A stretch of DNA of 19,902 bases from Bacillota bacterium (lineage in GTDB: Bacteria; Bacillota; Clostridia; Oscillospirales; Acutalibacteraceae). Of this stretch, positions 1 to 6,713 are shown in pieces. Below the pieces are notes generated by a model. The model saw only the letters and a list, made by a program, of their open reading frames with translations. It did no database searches and was not told where the DNA came from. The stretch's first letter is position 1, and every line of letters starts with the position of its first letter. The translations under genes and the position numbers were made by a program. Location: positions 1 to 19,902 of the forward strand of contig JAUZPX010000028.1 in the NCBI GenBank assembly GCA_030705695.1. The letters run 5' to 3'.

Positions 1-896
1 AATTTGCATTTCAAGGCGACAGTGTTTTTTTTATTAATACAGAATCAAGCGTTTTATATGATCTACCATTTTCAAAATCGTTTAGAATGTTTGGAATCAA
101 TAACAACAATACTAATCCAATAAAAATCTCAAGCAATCAAGCGTCTTACTTTTCGGGAATAATTGGAGAGCGCATTTACTATAGTGGAGCAACATATGCT
201 GGTTATTTTTTAGCACCAATTATCTCATCAAATAAAACGTACTGCTACAATCTGCGAACACAGCAGACTGAATATATTGGCTCTAATTACTATATTGCTT
301 TAAATAATAGGTTGTATTATTGTGATAATTCTGAAATAATGCAATCAGATCTAGATGGAAAAAATTCGAAGGTTATCGCTGCTGATAAATACAATGTAGA
401 AATATACTACGATTCTGGATATTTATATTATCTCACTGATGAAGGAAGAACGAGTGAAAATGTAACCAAAGGTTCCTGGTATCGTATTGATTTAGATGGA
501 AAAAACAAAACATTTATGTTTAATGACCCTGGCTATTACAGCGGCTTTATATGTAATAACATATATTATCACACGAAAAACGATAGGGGTTATGGGATTA
601 ATCCAATGTATGAATATAATTTATCCACAAAACAAGATAAAATGATTTATACACCGCTTAAAGATGATTATGTAGATAATCTAAATGTTTCAGGCGATTG
701 GATGTATTATACGAATAATAAAAACGACTATCTATATAAAATGAAATTGGACGGAACAGAGAACGAGCTACTATATAAAGATTCTAAAGTGCGGGAAATC
801 TATATAACAAAAAACTATATATTTTTTTACGATACAAACAATAATTTATATAGAATCAACCCAGATGGTACAAACTTGAATAAAATTAACCCATAA
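1..896 (+). CDS. DUF5050-like beta-propeller protein, 5' end missing
   Basis: The reading frame is open from base 3, the first complete codon, to a TAA at 894-896. The first ATG at 87 is therefore probably internal, because 28 in-frame codons precede it without a stop and read like the same repeat (GDSVFFINTESSVLYDL). About 297 residues are visible. The protein is rich in Tyr, Asn and Asp and carries spaced repeat signatures of the form (I/L)DLDGxN or NPDGTN near nucleotides 345-370, 485-510, 740-765 and 855-880, each followed by a short strand-rich segment. This is the pattern of the DUF5050 / LRP-like beta-propeller family, often found in extracellular or cell-surface proteins of Clostridia. 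Any signal peptide or partner domain lies outside the window. The gene is visibly more AT-rich than the str genes downstream. Substrate and role are unknown. Confidence 0.7.
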   Translation, partial: FAFQGDSVFFINTESSVLYDLPFSKSFRMFGINNNNTNPIKISSNQASYFSGIIGERIYYSGATYAGYFLAPIISSNKTYCYNLRTQQTEYIGSNYYIALNNRLYYCDNSEIMQSDLDGKNSKVIAADKYNVEIYYDSGYLYYLTDEGRTSENVTKGSWYRIDLDGKNKTFMFNDPGYYSGFICNNIYYHTKNDRGYGINPMYEYNLSTKQDKMIYTPLKDDYVDNLNVSGDWMYYTNNKNDYLYKMKLDGTENELLYKDSKVREIYITKNYIFFYDTNNNLYRINPDGTNLNKINP

Positions 897-972
897 ATTA
901 TGAGCATTAAAAATTTTGTGGCAAAAATTATCAATAAAAAATATTGATTAAATGTAAATTCTTTTAAAATCC

Positions 973-1002
973 TTGTGTTTTCTTTTTATTTTGTGGTATT
1001 AT
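973..1002 (+). promoter_or_regulatory. Candidate promoter of the Ser/Thr/Pro-rich protein gene
   Basis: TTGTGT at 973-978 and TATTAT at 997-1002 are separated by 18 bp, with an extended -10 TG at 994-995. A second -10-like TATAAT lies at 1006-1011 but has no good -35 at the right distance. The AGGAG ribosome site at 1021-1025 follows closely, so the leader would be short. Confidence 0.45.
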
Positions 1003-1031
1003 GTTTATAATATAAACTTCAGGAGAAAAAC

Positions 1032-1835
1032 ATGCGTAATAATTTAAAATCTTTTAGTTTTGTTTTAATATTATCTATTATTTTGCTGATTTCGGGGCTG
1101 GCAACAGCTTTTTGCGCTTATGCGGCACCAGAAGGTAACGGAACTACATCCTCGCAAACTGCCACGTCGGCGCCAGTCGCTACTGACCCGCCTCCAACAC
1201 CAACAACACCGCCGGCAACAAAAGCACCTGATCCAACAGATCCGCCTGCAGCGTCAAGCCAAATAGCTACTGAACCCGAGCAAACAACCTCCTCGAATTC
1301 TTCTGTGAGTTCAAATTCAAATACTTCATCTGTAGTAACTAATAATACAACTTCTTCAGAGGATGAAGGTTCAGGAACAAACGATACAAGTACAACAAGC
1401 AAATACGCAATATACGATAGCCAAAAATCAAATGCAAAAGTGCTTGATTCAAGTGTCTGGAAACAGTTATCTATAGATCAGGCAGTTGCAAATACAGGCG
1501 ACCATCCTTTCGATTCCATTAAAAACGTCGGTAATTCAAACGGTAACGGCGAAAAAAGTTTATACATCGGTATGCTGTTAATATTCCTCTCTATCTGCGG
1601 ATTTTCCTATGTTATTTTAACTACTGTAATGAGAAGAAAACGCTTGGCTGCCAAAATAGCCGCTGACAGTAAGCCTCATATCGCTGGAAAAAAAGGCGAC
1701 TTTAAAAAAGCAAAATCAGATACGGCAGATATTGAGCTTCCGCGGCGTGCATCACCAAAATCTTTGCCAAAAGGACAAAGATATCATTATAATAAGCCAC
1801 CGCACAATCCTAACAGCCGCAAAAAGAAAGATTAA
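1032..1835 (+). CDS. Secreted-type Ser/Thr/Pro-rich protein with C-terminal membrane anchor, function unknown
   Basis: I do not recognise this 267-residue protein. The layout is clear: a basic start and hydrophobic core at residues 1-27 with an AYA motif ending near residue 31, so a signal peptide or N-terminal anchor. Residues 33-125 are almost pure Ser, Thr, Pro, Ala and Asn with many PPxP/TPPA runs, like a mucin-type or wall-spanning linker. Residues 125-170 are less biased and could fold (KYAIYDSQ...VWKQLSIDQAV). One strong transmembrane helix spans about 177-200, followed by RRKR and a very basic tail of about 67 residues ending RKKKD. The predicted topology is outside stalk, one membrane pass, basic cytoplasmic tail. 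There is no LPXTG motif, so sortase anchoring is not indicated. AGGAG at 1021-1025 supports the ATG at 1032. It stands alone between its own promoter and a strong terminator. It could be a wall-associated or sensory anchor; that is only a guess. Confidence 0.72.
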   Translation: MRNNLKSFSFVLILSIILLISGLATAFCAYAAPEGNGTTSSQTATSAPVATDPPPTPTTPPATKAPDPTDPPAASSQIATEPEQTTSSNSSVSSNSNTSSVVTNNTTSSEDEGSGTNDTSTTSKYAIYDSQKSNAKVLDSSVWKQLSIDQAVANTGDHPFDSIKNVGNSNGNGEKSLYIGMLLIFLSICGFSYVILTTVMRRKRLAAKIAADSKPHIAGKKGDFKKAKSDTADIELPRRASPKSLPKGQRYHYNKPPHNPNSRKKKD

Positions 1836-1841
1836 TAATAC

Positions 1842-1879
1842 GTTACCCTCAGTCGCACAACGATTGAGGGTAACTTTTT
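1842..1879 (+). terminator. Strong rho-independent terminator after the anchor protein gene
   Basis: A 14-bp stem, 1842-1855 with 1861-1874, contains one G-T wobble and closes a 5-base loop (CACAA). Five T residues follow at 1875-1879. It lies 7 bp after the stop codon and separates this gene from the str operon. Confidence 0.92.
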
Positions 1880-1951
1880 GAAACAAGCATTTCTGTAAAT
1901 TTTTCTAATTTCATATTATTAAAAAAGAAGTAGAAATCAGTAAAAAAAGAT

Positions 1952-1979
1952 TTGACAAATTCCTATTATTTGTGATAAC
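1952..1979 (+). promoter_or_regulatory. Promoter of the str (rpsL) operon
   Basis: A perfect -35 TTGACA at 1952-1957 is followed after 16 bp by GATAAC at 1974-1979, with an extended -10 TG at 1971-1972. The predicted start of transcription near 1986 gives a leader of about 190 nt. Confidence 0.65.
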
Positions 1980-2002
1980 ATTATAAATTGCCGAGTAGTA
2001 GA

Positions 2003-2062
2003 GTTTTTTCGATGGAAAATTATGTTGAATTGCCGAAAAAACGCTTCATCATCGACTTTTTC
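2003..2062 (+). promoter_or_regulatory. Structured leader with competing stems upstream of rpsL
   Basis: Segment A, GTTTTTTCG at 2003-2011, is exactly complementary to segment B, CGAAAAAAC at 2034-2042. Segment B can also pair through GAAAAA (2035-2040) with TTTTTC (2057-2062). Segment A can pair through TCGATG (2009-2014) with CATCGA (2050-2055). The pairings exclude each other, as in attenuators or ribosomal-protein leaders. The stems are mostly A-T and no known leader family was recognised, so a regulatory role is inference. Confidence 0.3.
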
Positions 2063-2175
2063 TGTGTATTTTTAACAGATGCCAAAAATATGTAATTATT
2101 TTGTTGTTTTGTGGGAAAAATAAATTCCCCTAACATATAGCCGTAACGGCAACTATAAAATGAGGAGGTGTTATA

Positions 2176-2595
2176 TTGCCAACCTTTAATCAATTGGTCC
2201 GCAAAGGAAGAGAAGTTTCTGAGAAAAAAGCAAAGGCTCCTGCCCTTTTAAAAGGCTGGAACTCAAAAAAGCGTAGAGCTATTGATCAGAATTCTCCGCA
2301 AAAAAGAGGAGTCTGCACAGCAGTTAAGACATCCACTCCTAAGAAGCCGAACTCTGCTTTAAGAAAAATCGCCAGAGTAAGACTGTCAAACGGTATTGAA
2401 GTTAGCTCCTATATTCCCGGCGTCGGCCATAATCTGCAAGAGCACAGCGTCGTTTTGATTCGCGGCGGTCGTGTTAAGGATCTCCCTGGTGTACGTTACC
2501 ACATCATCAGAGGAACACTTGATGCACAGGGCGTTGCTAAACGTATGCAGGCTCGTTCCAAGTATGGCGCAAAGCGTCCAAAGGCAGGTAAATAA
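2176..2595 (+). CDS. rpsL: 30S ribosomal protein S12
   Basis: S12 sits at the decoding centre of the 30S subunit and helps check codon-anticodon pairing. The 139-residue product matches the family throughout: PTFNQLVRKGR at the start, PQKRGVCTAVKTSTPKKPNS at 41-60, GHNLQEHSVVLIRGGRVKDLPGVRYH around 84-109, and the basic end SKYGAKRPKAGK. It has the extra segment before PQKRG (KGWNSKKRRAIDQNS) that Firmicutes carry and enterobacteria lack, hence 139 rather than about 124 residues. The lysines equivalent to E. coli K43 and K88, where streptomycin resistance arises, are intact (K57 and K101). The start is TTG at 2176, set by the strong GAGGAGG at 2162-2168; no ATG or GTG fits. It is the first gene of the str cluster. 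Confidence 0.98.
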   Translation: MPTFNQLVRKGREVSEKKAKAPALLKGWNSKKRRAIDQNSPQKRGVCTAVKTSTPKKPNSALRKIARVRLSNGIEVSSYIPGVGHNLQEHSVVLIRGGRVKDLPGVRYHIIRGTLDAQGVAKRMQARSKYGAKRPKAGK

Positions 2596-2627
2596 AGGAT
2601 TTGACATCACTACCCAGGTAAATTCGT

Positions 2628-2663
2628 TTGAATTGAATTCAGTGCAATACATTGTGCTTATAT
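2628..2663 (+). promoter_or_regulatory. Weak candidate internal promoter before rpsG
   Basis: The 152-bp rpsL-rpsG gap is long for a ribosomal operon. It contains TTGAAT at 2633-2638 and an extended -10-like TGCTTATAT at 2655-2663, with 19 bp between the hexamers. A separate TTGACA at 2601-2606 has no matching -10. This is suggestive only. Confidence 0.25.
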
Positions 2664-2732
2664 ATATAAAGCCTTTGTATTGGCAACGGGAGAAATGTCG
2701 CTTTCGAGTACCTATGATATCTCTATATTGTG

Positions 2733-2740
2733 AAGGAGGG
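2733..2740 (+). promoter_or_regulatory. Ribosome binding site that sets the rpsG start
   Basis: AAGGAGGG at 2733-2740 lies 7 bp before the GTG at 2748. It rules out the in-frame GTG at 2730, which precedes the site and would translate it. Confidence 0.85.
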
Positions 2741-2747
2741 AAGTAAA

Positions 2748-3218
2748 GTGCCAAGAAGAGGCTCAGTTGCAAAACGTGATGTTTTGCCGGATCCGCTGTA
2801 TAATTCAAAGCTCGTTACACGCTTAATCAACAACATTATGTATGATGGTAAGCGTGGAGTTGCTCAGAAAATTGTGTATGGCGCATTCGAAATTATTAAT
2901 CAAAAATCAGGTAAAGACCCGCTGGAAGGTTTCGAACAGGCTATGGAAAATGTTATGCCGGTTTTGGAAGTTAAAGCCAGACGTGTCGGCGGTGCCACGT
3001 ATCAGGTTCCTATGGAAGTAAGAGCGGAAAGACGTCAGACTTTAGGTCTACGTTGGATCTCCAGATACTCAAGACTCCGTTCAGAAAAAACCATGAAAGA
3101 AAGACTTGCCGGTGAAATTCTCGACGCCATTAACGGTACGGGTGGAGCCGCGAAAAAACGTGACGATACTCATAAAATGGCCGAGGCCAATAAGGCTTTC
3201 GCTCATTACAGATGGTGA
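2748..3218 (+). CDS. rpsG: 30S ribosomal protein S7
   Basis: S7 binds the 3' major domain of 16S rRNA, starts assembly of the 30S head and lines the E site. Starting at the GTG at 2748 gives 156 residues, the normal family length, with the typical N-terminus MPRRGSVAKRDVLPDPLYNS. Recognisable blocks are KLVTRLINNIMYDGKRGVAQ, the MENVMPVLEVKARRVGGATYQVPMEV region and the RSEKTMKERLAGEILDA helix, ending in KAFAHYRW. Identification is secure. The gene follows rpsL by 152 bp and precedes fusA by 21 bp, the standard str order. In E. coli S7 represses its own operon at the rpsL-rpsG gap; the long gap here could hold a comparable site, but I see no structure that proves it. Confidence 0.98.
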   Translation: MPRRGSVAKRDVLPDPLYNSKLVTRLINNIMYDGKRGVAQKIVYGAFEIINQKSGKDPLEGFEQAMENVMPVLEVKARRVGGATYQVPMEVRAERRQTLGLRWISRYSRLRSEKTMKERLAGEILDAINGTGGAAKKRDDTHKMAEANKAFAHYRW

Positions 3219-3239
3219 TAAGTTTAAGAGGAGGATTAT

Positions 3240-5315
3240 ATGCCTAGGCAAGTATCACTGGAAAATACCCGTAATATCGGCATTATGGCTCATATCGATG
3301 CCGGTAAAACGACAACTACAGAGCGCATCCTGTTCTACACCGGTATAAACCACAAGCTTGGTGAAGTACATGACGGTGCTGCTACTATGGACTGGATGGT
3401 TCAAGAGCAGGAAAGAGGTATCACTATTACCTCCGCTGCAACCACTTGCTTCTGGAACGGCAACAGAATCAATATTATTGATACACCGGGCCACGTTGAC
3501 TTCACAGTTGAAGTTGAACGTTCTCTGCGTGTACTTGATGGTTCCGTTACTGTTATGTGTGCAAAGGGCGGCGTAGAACCACAGTCTGAAACAGTTTGGA
3601 GACAAGCTGACAAATACGGCGTTCCAAGAATGATCTATGTAAACAAGATGGACATTATGGGCGCTGATTTCTACAGAGTTATTCAGATGATCAAAGATCG
3701 TTTGAAATGTAATGTAGTTCCGATTCAACTTCCTATCGGTGCGGAAGATGCTTTTAAAGGTATCATTGACCTGGTCACCATGAAGGCGGAAGTCTATTAT
3801 GATGATCTAGGAAAAGATATCCGTACGGAAGATATTCCCGAAGATATGAAAGAAATCGCAGAAAAATATCATAATGAAATGATCGAGCAAGTCGCCGAGC
3901 AGAACGAAGAGCTCATGGAGAAATATTTCTCTGGCGAAGAGCTGTCTGTTGAAGAGATTAAAAAGCAAATCCGCATAAGCACCCTTGCAAATACAATGGT
4001 GCCTGTTGTCTGCGGTACATCTTACCGTAACAAGGGTGTTCAGAAGCTTTTGGACGCTGTTGTCGATTATATGCCTGCTCCTACAGACGTCCCTGATATT
4101 AAGGGAACCGATCCTGATACCGAAGAGGAAATGATAAGAAAAACTTCTGATTCGGAGCCATTTTCTGCTTTAGCATTTAAGATTGCTACCGACCCATTTG
4201 TTGGAAAGCTTTGTTTCTTCAGAGTGTACTCAGGCACTGTTAAAGCAGGCGCTACTGTTTATAACTCAACAAAAGATAACAACGAGCGTATCGGTCGTAT
4301 TCTGCAAATGCACGCAAACCACAGACAAGATATCGAAGAGGTTCACGCCGGCGATATCGCTGCTGCTGTAGGTTTAAAGAACACAACAACTGGAGATACT
4401 CTCTGTGACGAGAAAAACCCGGTAATTCTGGAATCTATGGAATTCCCGGAACCTGTTATCAGAGTTGCTATTGAACCGAAAACTAAAGCTGGTCAAGAGA
4501 AAATGGGTATTGCCCTTTCCAAGCTGGCAGAAGAAGATCCGACATTCAAGGCTTACACCGATGAAGAAACAGGACAAACTATTATCGCAGGTATGGGCGA
4601 GCTCCATCTTGAGATTATTGTTGACAGACTTCTTCGTGAATTCAAGGTAGAAGCAAATATTGGTAAACCGCAGGTTGCTTATAAAGAAACAATTCGCAGA
4701 CTTGCCGATGTCGACACAAAATATGCCAGACAGTCAGGCGGACGCGGTCAATACGGTCACGTTAAGATCAAAATTGAGCCTAACCCTGAGAAAGGCTATG
4801 AGTTCGTTAATGCAATCGTAGGTGGTGTTGTTCCCAAGGAATACATTCCGGCTGTTGATCACGGTATTCAAGGCGCCATGCTCAGCGGTGTTCTGGCAGG
4901 TTATAATGTTGTCGATGTAAAGGCAACACTGTACGATGGTTCTTACCATGAAGTCGACTCCTCTGAAATGGCATTTAAGATCGCCGGTTCTATGGCTTTT
5001 AAAGAAGCTATGAAAAAGGCTGATCCTGTACTGCTCGAGCCGATTATGAAAGTTTCCGTTATCGTTCCCGAAGAATACATGGGCGACGTTATCGGCGATC
5101 TCAACTCAAGACGTGGTCTTATCCAAGGCATGGAAGCTGAAAGCGGCGCACAGCGTATTAACGCAATGGTTCCGCTGTCAGAAATGTTTGGATATGCAAC
5201 AGACATGCGTTCAAAAACTCAGGGCCGTGGTCAGTACGTTATGGAACCAAGCCACTATGCAGAGGTTCCGAAATCTGTGTCTGAAGCTATCATGACTTCA
5301 CGCTCAAAAGAATAA
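3240..5315 (+). CDS. fusA: Translation elongation factor G (EF-G)
   Basis: EF-G is the GTPase that drives translocation of tRNA and mRNA on the ribosome and, with RRF, splits post-termination ribosomes. The 691-residue product has the usual length. GTP-binding motifs are intact: G1 AHIDAGKT at 17-24, the switch I RGITI at 59-63, G3 DTPGH at 81-85 and G4 NKMD at 135-138. Domains II to V follow, including the domain IV block ARQSGGRGQYGHV and the C-terminal RSKTQGRGQYVMEPSHY region. A single complete copy with no sign of the divergent, resistance-type EF-G paralogues. The start is fixed by AGAGGAGG at 3227-3234, 5 bp before the ATG. The gene is 21 bp behind rpsG and surely cotranscribed with it. 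Confidence 0.98.
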   Translation: MPRQVSLENTRNIGIMAHIDAGKTTTTERILFYTGINHKLGEVHDGAATMDWMVQEQERGITITSAATTCFWNGNRINIIDTPGHVDFTVEVERSLRVLDGSVTVMCAKGGVEPQSETVWRQADKYGVPRMIYVNKMDIMGADFYRVIQMIKDRLKCNVVPIQLPIGAEDAFKGIIDLVTMKAEVYYDDLGKDIRTEDIPEDMKEIAEKYHNEMIEQVAEQNEELMEKYFSGEELSVEEIKKQIRISTLANTMVPVVCGTSYRNKGVQKLLDAVVDYMPAPTDVPDIKGTDPDTEEEMIRKTSDSEPFSALAFKIATDPFVGKLCFFRVYSGTVKAGATVYNSTKDNNERIGRILQMHANHRQDIEEVHAGDIAAAVGLKNTTTGDTLCDEKNPVILESMEFPEPVIRVAIEPKTKAGQEKMGIALSKLAEEDPTFKAYTDEETGQTIIAGMGELHLEIIVDRLLREFKVEANIGKPQVAYKETIRRLADVDTKYARQSGGRGQYGHVKIKIEPNPEKGYEFVNAIVGGVVPKEYIPAVDHGIQGAMLSGVLAGYNVVDVKATLYDGSYHEVDSSEMAFKIAGSMAFKEAMKKADPVLLEPIMKVSVIVPEEYMGDVIGDLNSRRGLIQGMEAESGAQRINAMVPLSEMFGYATDMRSKTQGRGQYVMEPSHYAEVPKSVSEAIMTSRSKE

Positions 5316-5334
5316 TTCGTTTTATAATTATCTA

Positions 5335-5363
5335 TTGCAATTTTGAATTTTTATTGGTAAAAT
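5335..5363 (+). promoter_or_regulatory. Strong promoter of tuf
   Basis: TTGCAA at 5335-5340 and TAAAAT at 5358-5363 are exactly 17 bp apart, with an extended -10 TG at 5355-5356. It lies in the 102-bp fusA-tuf gap, so tuf can be expressed on its own beyond read-through from fusA. No terminator was seen after fusA. Confidence 0.72.
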
Positions 5364-5417
5364 ATAGCTTAATTAAGGCTAAAACTGATTTTATAAAAAT
5401 AAAGGAGGAACTCCCCA

Positions 5418-6617
5418 ATGGCAAAGGCAAAATTCGAAAGAAATAAACCCCACGTAAACATTGGAACCATCGGTCACGTTGACCATGGTAAAACAACTTT
5501 GACAGCTGCTATCACTAAGGTTCTCAATATTGAAGGTGACGCCGATTTCGTCGATTACGCAAATATTGATAAGGCTCCTGAAGAGAGAGCTCGTGGTATC
5601 ACAATTAACACAGCTCACGTTGAGTATCAGACAGCTAACCGTCACTATGCTCACGTTGACTGCCCTGGCCACGCCGACTATGTTAAAAACATGATTACAG
5701 GTGCTGCTCAGATGGACGGCGCTATCCTTGTTGTTTCAGCTGCTGACGGCCCGATGCCTCAGACAAGAGAGCACATCCTGCTTTCTCGTCAGGTTGGCGT
5801 GCCTCATATCGTTGTTTTCATGAACAAAACTGACCAAGTTGATGATCCGGAACTTCTCGACCTTGTTGAGATGGAAATCCGTGAGCTGTTAAATGAGTAT
5901 GAATTCCCAGGCGATGATACACCAATCATCCGTGGTTCTGCTTTCCAAGCTCTTGATTCAGCTTCTAAGGATACAAATGCTCCTGAGTACAAATGCATTC
6001 ATGAATTAATGGATGCTGTTGACTCTTTCATTCCTACACCTGAGCGTAAAGCTGATCTTCCTTTCTTAATGCCTGTTGAAGACGTATTCACAATCACTGG
6101 TCGTGGTACTGTTGCTACAGGTAGAGTTGAGCGTGGACAATTGAAACTTTCTGAAGAAGTTGAAATCGTTGGCTTAACAGACGAAAAGAGGAAAGTAGTT
6201 GTTACTGGTATTGAAATGTTCAGAAAGCTCCTCGATTATGCAGAGGCAGGCGATAACATCGGCGTTCTGCTCCGTGGTGTTCAGAGAGCTGACATTGAGC
6301 GTGGCCAAGTTCTTGCAAAGCCGGGTTCAATCAATCCGTTAACAAAATTCAAAGGTCAAGTTTATGTCCTTTCAAAAGATGAAGGCGGCCGTCATACTCC
6401 GTTCTTCAACAACTATCGCCCACAGTTCTATTTCAGAACAACAGACGTTACAGGCGTTATCACTCTTCCAGAAGGCACAGAAATGTGCATGCCTGGCGAC
6501 AACGTTGTTATGGACGTTGAGCTCATCACTCCGATCGCTATCGAAGAAGGTCTTCGTTTTGCTATCCGTGAAGGCGGACGTACAGTTGGTTCAGGCGTTG
6601 TAACTGCTTTAAAATAA
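5418..6617 (+). CDS. tuf: Translation elongation factor Tu (EF-Tu)
   Basis: EF-Tu carries aminoacyl-tRNA to the ribosomal A site as a GTP complex. The 399-residue product matches the family end to end. Motifs are G1 GHVDHGKT at 19-26, the switch I ARGITINTAHVEY at 58-70, G3 DCPGH at 81-85 and G4 NKTD at 136-139, which keeps the required N-K-x-D. Domains II and III follow from about residue 210, with the KPGSINPLTKFKGQVYVL block near 301 and the C-terminal REGGRTVGSGVVTALK. AAGGAGG at 5402-5408, 9 bp before the ATG, is an ideal ribosome site. Codon choice is noticeably more biased than in neighbouring genes, as expected for very high expression. It has its own promoter and a strong terminator. 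Confidence 0.98.
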   Translation: MAKAKFERNKPHVNIGTIGHVDHGKTTLTAAITKVLNIEGDADFVDYANIDKAPEERARGITINTAHVEYQTANRHYAHVDCPGHADYVKNMITGAAQMDGAILVVSAADGPMPQTREHILLSRQVGVPHIVVFMNKTDQVDDPELLDLVEMEIRELLNEYEFPGDDTPIIRGSAFQALDSASKDTNAPEYKCIHELMDAVDSFIPTPERKADLPFLMPVEDVFTITGRGTVATGRVERGQLKLSEEVEIVGLTDEKRKVVVTGIEMFRKLLDYAEAGDNIGVLLRGVQRADIERGQVLAKPGSINPLTKFKGQVYVLSKDEGGRHTPFFNNYRPQFYFRTTDVTGVITLPEGTEMCMPGDNVVMDVELITPIAIEEGLRFAIREGGRTVGSGVVTALK

Positions 6618-6637
6618 TTCTTTGAATTATAAAATTT

Positions 6638-6675
6638 ACTCCCTCGATTCTTTTTAGAACCGAGGGAGTTTTTTT
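6638..6675 (+). terminator. Rho-independent terminator of tuf, possibly bidirectional
   Basis: ACTCCCTCG at 6638-6646 pairs with CGAGGGAGT at 6661-6669. After one A-C mismatch, TTCT pairs with AGAA around a TTTT loop. Seven T residues occupy 6669-6675. The opposite strand has a looser AAATTTTAT after the stem, so it may also stop the convergent minus-strand gene that ends at 6714. Confidence 0.93.
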
Positions 6676-6713
6676 GATTTTATAATATATTCCATTCTCC
6701 ATGATAAATAAAT

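Larger units (their letters stand above)
1880..2175. other. Intergenic region holding the str operon promoter and leader
   Basis: These 296 AT-rich bases contain no convincing gene. They hold a promoter at 1952-1979 and a leader of about 190 nt. The leader has several inverted repeats: 2003-2011 with 2034-2042 (9 bp, perfect), 2009-2014 with 2050-2055, 2113-2117 with 2125-2129, and a small hairpin at 2136-2157 just before the rpsL ribosome site. A 9-bp direct repeat, AATTGCCGA, occurs at 1987-1995 and 2028-2036. Confidence 0.6.

Noticed and set aside
930..948. A/T-only hairpin (7 bp, perfect) after the DUF5050-like gene as its terminator
   Set aside because: The stem has a single G-C pair per arm and no T tract follows; expected by chance in such AT-rich DNA.
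1118..1402. Open frame on the minus strand across the Ser/Thr/Pro-rich region
   Set aside because: It is a by-product of the biased codons (Val/Ser/Glu repeats opposite Thr/Ser/Pro) and has no ribosome site or family match.
2386..2808. Minus-strand open frame across rpsL and the start of rpsG
   Set aside because: It lies opposite two certain ribosomal protein genes, has no recognisable product and no convincing ribosome site.
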